In this document: one piece after another, positions 60,885 through 64,000 of the stretch
Layout: the number at the start of each line of letters is the position of its first letter
Numbering within the stretch: the stretch's first letter is position 1
From: Flavivirga amylovorans
GTDB lineage: Bacteria; Bacteroidota; Bacteroidia; Flavobacteriales; Flavobacteriaceae
Length of the DNA stretch: 64,000 nucleotides
Direction of reading: 5' to 3'
Assembly (NCBI RefSeq): GCF_030540875.1
Contig: NZ_JAUOEM010000004.1
Span: 124,001-188,000, forward strand
Notes under the pieces: model-generated
What the model was told of the DNA's origin: nothing
The model's database searches: none
What the model saw: only the letters and a program-made list of their open reading frames with translations
Position numbers and translations under genes: made by a program

Positions 60885-62648
60885 TTATTCTAAACCATAG
60901 GTAGCCAACTGATGGATTAAGTTAAGGTCATAGTCTTGAATTTCTAAATTCCAAGACCAGGTTCTGCTGGAAATAAACCCGGATCCAACCCTGGAGTTAT
61001 ATTTTTTCATCCAAATACTAACACGATTAAATTCGTCAAATGCCAGAGGAATAACCTGGTCTTTATTAACACTAACGCTTGTTGTTTTTATCCATAAAGG
61101 CAGCCCTAAGTTTTGTCCTTCTTGAGTTGTTTTACTAAAATAGTTACCTCTTTCCCCAGGATTTTCATATTCAACATCAAGTAGTTTAGAGGCCGTTATA
61201 GAACTTCTTATTTGTTTCCCTGATTCATTTTTTTCAAAATAATTAGGAATATCTCCCATCCATATTACTTTTCCTCCATCATCCAGGTATTGGCGTATTA
61301 ATCCTTTCTCTGGAGAGTCTCCAATTACATTTTTAGGAATAATTAAATAGGGGAAAACAATAACACTTGGAGCTTTATCATTCAATCTATTAACAATAAA
61401 TTTATTTAAATCTTCTTCAGATTTTATGTGCTTAAAACCCTTTTTTTCTAAGTAAGGTGCTATTTTTTTACTTGCGTTAGGTTGCATTAAATTCATTTTA
61501 CTGTTAATAGGATGATATACTGCTTTATGTGCTTTTATCTTTTCTTCTATAGCATAAGAATAGCCATTGTCGCAGCCAAAAAAGATCGTATTATTATCAT
61601 AAACAGGAGAAGAATAAATTTCTGTACCTATATTGTATTCCCATTTTTTTTCACCAGTAAATTTTTTCATCCTGTAAATTTTTCCATCAGAAGAGGTAAT
61701 ATAAACACTGGTATTAGACAATAGAGCTTTCGGGAAATTATGTGCTCCAGTTTTAAATTCCCATTTTTTTTCACCTGTATTTAGATCTAGGGCACAAACC
61801 ATATTATTTGTAGACCATCCTACAAAAACTGTTTCGTCTGATATATTTGTAGACATGGCCCAGGTATTGCCATACGCAAATTTCCATTTTATTTCGCGCG
61901 TTTTTAAATCAATTGAATAGGTATTTCCATCTCTTGATGCAATGATTAATGAATTATCTTTAATTAGCGGCTTAGCAATTATAGAACTTCTATCAAAAGG
62001 ATAATCTTTGGGGTTGTAAGTTGCTCCTAATGTTTCAAACTTCCATAATAATTCTCCATATAAATTTAACACGTAAACATAGCCATCGTTACTTGGCTGA
62101 TAAATGGTATTGTTAAAAACTAAAGGAGTCGCTCTAATTCTTCCATTAGTCTTGAATTTCCAGTTTATATGTCCATCTTTTACATTAATGGCATAAAGAT
62201 TCCCATCACCAGAACCAATTAGAACATTATCGTTAACTACCACAGGAGAAGCCATAAAATACTTCCAACCTGAATGGTTGTCAGACAAAATTTCTTGCAT
62301 TTCAAATGTCCAGTTTAAGCTTCCATCTTCGATGTTAATTGAATACAAACGATTATCTCTGCTCGAAATATATAAAGAAGCGTTTGATATTTCTGGAGAA
62401 GAAACTATAGCACCATTCGTTTTATATTTCCATATTTGGTTGCCGTTTAACTTGTTTAATGCATATATATAACCATCAGAGCTTCCAAAATAGATGTTGT
62501 TCCCAGAAACTACAGCAGTACCACGAATTGCGCCATGGGTTTTAAATTGCCATTTAATTTTTGGGTTTTCTATGTCTTGTATAGCTAAAGATGATTGCGA
62601 AATACTAAGAAAAATTAGCAAAAGGCAAATCATTGAATGTCGTTTCAT
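60885..62648 (-). CDS. Secreted PQQ-type beta-propeller with C-terminal GATase-like domain
   Basis: This 587-aa protein has a signal peptide (MKRHSMICLLLIFLSISQSS). Residues about 30-370 are seven or eight propeller blades of the PQQ/BamB type, each with a pattern like NIYFGSSDGYIYALNKLNGN or KWKFAYGN. The C-terminal ~200 residues look like a class I glutamine amidotransferase-like (ThuA/DUF4350-type) domain: SVIVFPYLIIPKNVIGDSPE, RQYLDDGGKVIWMGDIPNYF. The catalytic Cys is not visible, so this domain is probably a binding module. Without the tryptophan-docking motifs of quinoprotein dehydrogenases it is unlikely to be an enzyme. It lies 24 bases downstream of the 439-aa gene. Confidence 0.78.
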   Translation of the reverse strand: MKRHSMICLLLIFLSISQSSLAIQDIENPKIKWQFKTHGAIRGTAVVSGNNIYFGSSDGYIYALNKLNGNQIWKYKTNGAIVSSPEISNASLYISSRDNRLYSINIEDGSLNWTFEMQEILSDNHSGWKYFMASPVVVNDNVLIGSGDGNLYAINVKDGHINWKFKTNGRIRATPLVFNNTIYQPSNDGYVYVLNLYGELLWKFETLGATYNPKDYPFDRSSIIAKPLIKDNSLIIASRDGNTYSIDLKTREIKWKFAYGNTWAMSTNISDETVFVGWSTNNMVCALDLNTGEKKWEFKTGAHNFPKALLSNTSVYITSSDGKIYRMKKFTGEKKWEYNIGTEIYSSPVYDNNTIFFGCDNGYSYAIEEKIKAHKAVYHPINSKMNLMQPNASKKIAPYLEKKGFKHIKSEEDLNKFIVNRLNDKAPSVIVFPYLIIPKNVIGDSPEKGLIRQYLDDGGKVIWMGDIPNYFEKNESGKQIRSSITASKLLDVEYENPGERGNYFSKTTQEGQNLGLPLWIKTTSVSVNKDQVIPLAFDEFNRVSIWMKKYNSRVGSGFISSRTWSWNLEIQDYDLNLIHQLATYGLE

Positions 62649-62672
62649 AAGTAATAATAACTAAAGATGATC

Positions 62673-63992
62673 TCAAAGCGTCGTTGCTGCCGATTTATTT
62701 GATTTTTTTAATTGTTTTTGGATTTTTTTAATTGCTAGTTCTATTGATTTGTCTGGTTCAATAATATTATATTCTCCCCAGAAATCAGGGTCTGAAAATC
62801 CTAAAGAATAGTTAGCCATTATTATAGAAGGTTTAATTCTCTTGTTATGTTTAGGCATTTCTTCGGTTACGTTTTTTTTCCAGTCGGTTACTGCCATTTC
62901 GCAAGACATGCTAAAATTGGAGTTAAATAACTTATTCTTCCAATTTACCTTGAAATCTAATGTTAGATTGCTATATCCGTAATACCATTTTTCATCTTTC
63001 TCACGATAATCTACACGATATGTTGCACTTGTTGGTAAAACAATGGATTGAGAAGGTTTCTTTTTAAGAAACATTGTAGAGGCCATTTTTTTATCGGTTA
63101 TATTAAGAGAGTATATGGCGCTGGTAAGAATTTTATTTTCAGAATCTATAAATAGTTTGCCTTTATAAAGAGGTTCTTTAAATCCATTCTTTTGTTTGAA
63201 ATTGATAACATGGATAAGCTTGTTATTTACCTTTGTAGAATGGTCAAAACTAAATGTGTAATTAGGAATAGATTCCTCGGAAAAAATATATTCAGGATAT
63301 TTCATTATGTCAATAAAAAGCGTATTGAAAGGGCCTCCCTGTAGTTTAAAAGCAAGCGTGTCTAGTCTAGAATAATCAGTGCTTTTTCGTATCTTATAAA
63401 ATTGTAAAGCATCTCTACGACTTGAGTTATAAGGCATTTTGTATATGTTTATTATAGCTTCTGAAAGTGAGATATTCCTTTTTCGTTTTTTTATAGTTTC
63501 TCTATAGAAGGCAGTCATTAATGTTGGATCGTTAGAATAGTTTTCTCCTTTTTTATTCAGTATTTCTCTAACTAATTTTTCAGCGTCTTTTATAACATCT
63601 ATATTAATCTCGGCTAATTCAGTCATAAATATATTTAGAGAAATAATATTTTTATCTTCTTTAAGATGTTCTAACAAAATAGTTTGAGAAACATACCCAA
63701 ATAAAGAAATTACTACATTCTTTTTGCCTATATTCCTAGGTACTTTTAGTAAAAACTCTCCTTCTTTATTTGTTATGGTATTTATATTTGTGCCTTCTAT
63801 AGAAAGATTAGCAGATACAAGAGGTTTACGAGTATCGTTGTCTATAACTTTCCCTTTAAATTGATTAAATGATGGTGTAACCGATACATTATTTTGTAAA
63901 GCTTGGACATCTTGGGAACTACTTATGAAGAAAGTAATTGCTATTAATGAAATTATGGTCTTTTTAATTTGAAATTGATAAATTTTTTTCAT
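62673..63992 (-). CDS. Carboxypeptidase-D-like regulatory-domain protein
   Basis: This 439-aa protein has a signal peptide (KTIISLIAITFFISSSQDVQA) and a carboxypeptidase-D-like (CarbopepD_reg_2) domain at about 45-130 (FKGKVIDNDTRKPLVSANLS). A large domain at about 140-420 follows, with DAEKLVREILNKKGENYSND and TLMTAFYRETIKKRKRNISL, the start of the DUF5686-like pattern without a barrel. The family is Bacteroidota-specific and of unknown role. It forms an operon with the propeller protein, so the two may act together at the outer membrane. The start at 63992 lies only 8 bases from the window edge, so promoter evidence is missing. Confidence 0.75.
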   Translation of the reverse strand: MKKIYQFQIKKTIISLIAITFFISSSQDVQALQNNVSVTPSFNQFKGKVIDNDTRKPLVSANLSIEGTNINTITNKEGEFLLKVPRNIGKKNVVISLFGYVSQTILLEHLKEDKNIISLNIFMTELAEINIDVIKDAEKLVREILNKKGENYSNDPTLMTAFYRETIKKRKRNISLSEAIINIYKMPYNSSRRDALQFYKIRKSTDYSRLDTLAFKLQGGPFNTLFIDIMKYPEYIFSEESIPNYTFSFDHSTKVNNKLIHVINFKQKNGFKEPLYKGKLFIDSENKILTSAIYSLNITDKKMASTMFLKKKPSQSIVLPTSATYRVDYREKDEKWYYGYSNLTLDFKVNWKNKLFNSNFSMSCEMAVTDWKKNVTEEMPKHNKRIKPSIIMANYSLGFSDPDFWGEYNIIEPDKSIELAIKKIQKQLKKSNKSAATTL

Positions 63993-64000
63993 GATAATAT

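Noticed and set aside
1-64000. tRNA or rRNA genes, prophage structural genes, conjugation genes
   Set aside because: No cloverleaf with a canonical T-loop, no rRNA words, and no capsid, tail or relaxase/Tra proteins were recognised by eye.

Overview
This window is a piece of a Bacteroidota chromosome, almost certainly Flavobacteriaceae. It is AT-rich, and it has three SusC/FecA-like TonB-dependent receptors with carboxypeptidase-D-like N-terminal plugs, many Bacteroidota-only families (DUF5689, DUF3108, DUF3109), weak Shine-Dalgarno signals, and several exact copies of the Bacteroidota -7 promoter box (TAnnTTTG). The exact genus cannot be read from the sequence. No rRNA or tRNA genes were seen.

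Left part (1-23,700) is mostly core genome. It holds a PAS sensor protein cut by the left edge; a deacylase/RimK pair; uvrC overlapping a patatin-BamA fusion; a tyrosine/tryptophan catabolic run (homogentisate dioxygenase, 4-hydroxyphenylpyruvate dioxygenase, DUF3108 protein, tryptophan 2,3-dioxygenase); a lipoprotein M23 peptidase overlapping pgi; a TonB receptor; and a nuclease-TonB receptor-DUF5689 lipoprotein cluster that probably handles extracellular nucleic acid or phosphate.

The accessory region (23,700-32,600) begins with a toxin-antitoxin operon inserted between the real 3' end of the DUF5689 gene and a decayed second copy of that 3' end. A dispersed repeat and a decayed second toxin copy follow. 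Next come a small unknown gene, a roughly 330-base stretch made of seven consecutive hairpins with a possible long-range alternative pairing (a strong candidate for an undescribed structured RNA), a small HTH protein, and a complete type II-C CRISPR-Cas locus. In that locus the tracrRNA is divergent from cas9 (1293 aa), the array has 15 perfect repeats plus one degenerate repeat, and cas2 and cas1 converge on the array. Each repeat itself carries the two parts of a Bacteroidota promoter, and the degenerate repeat lies at the transcription-upstream end. This suggests that new spacers enter at the cas2/cas1 side.

The middle part (32,700-41,900) mixes core genes (hflX, a class A penicillin-binding protein, a second EEP nuclease) with a decayed mobile segment at 37,900-41,900. 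That segment has an antitoxin with a frameshifted toxin, a tail-less SSB, a frameshifted small gene, an unknown 183-aa protein, a candidate sRNA with its own promoter and terminator, an IS1595-type transposase remnant and a truncated serine hydrolase.

The right part (41,900-64,000) is again mostly core. It has DinB-family proteins, an aldo/keto reductase, GNAT, GIDE-like and CBS proteins, HupE/UreJ, dCMP deaminase with an S41 protease, MarC, class I ribonucleotide reductase (nrdB, nrdA), ppnP, a TonB receptor, and an operon of a PQQ-type propeller protein and a carboxypeptidase-D-like protein. Several families of palindromic intergenic repeats are scattered through the window.
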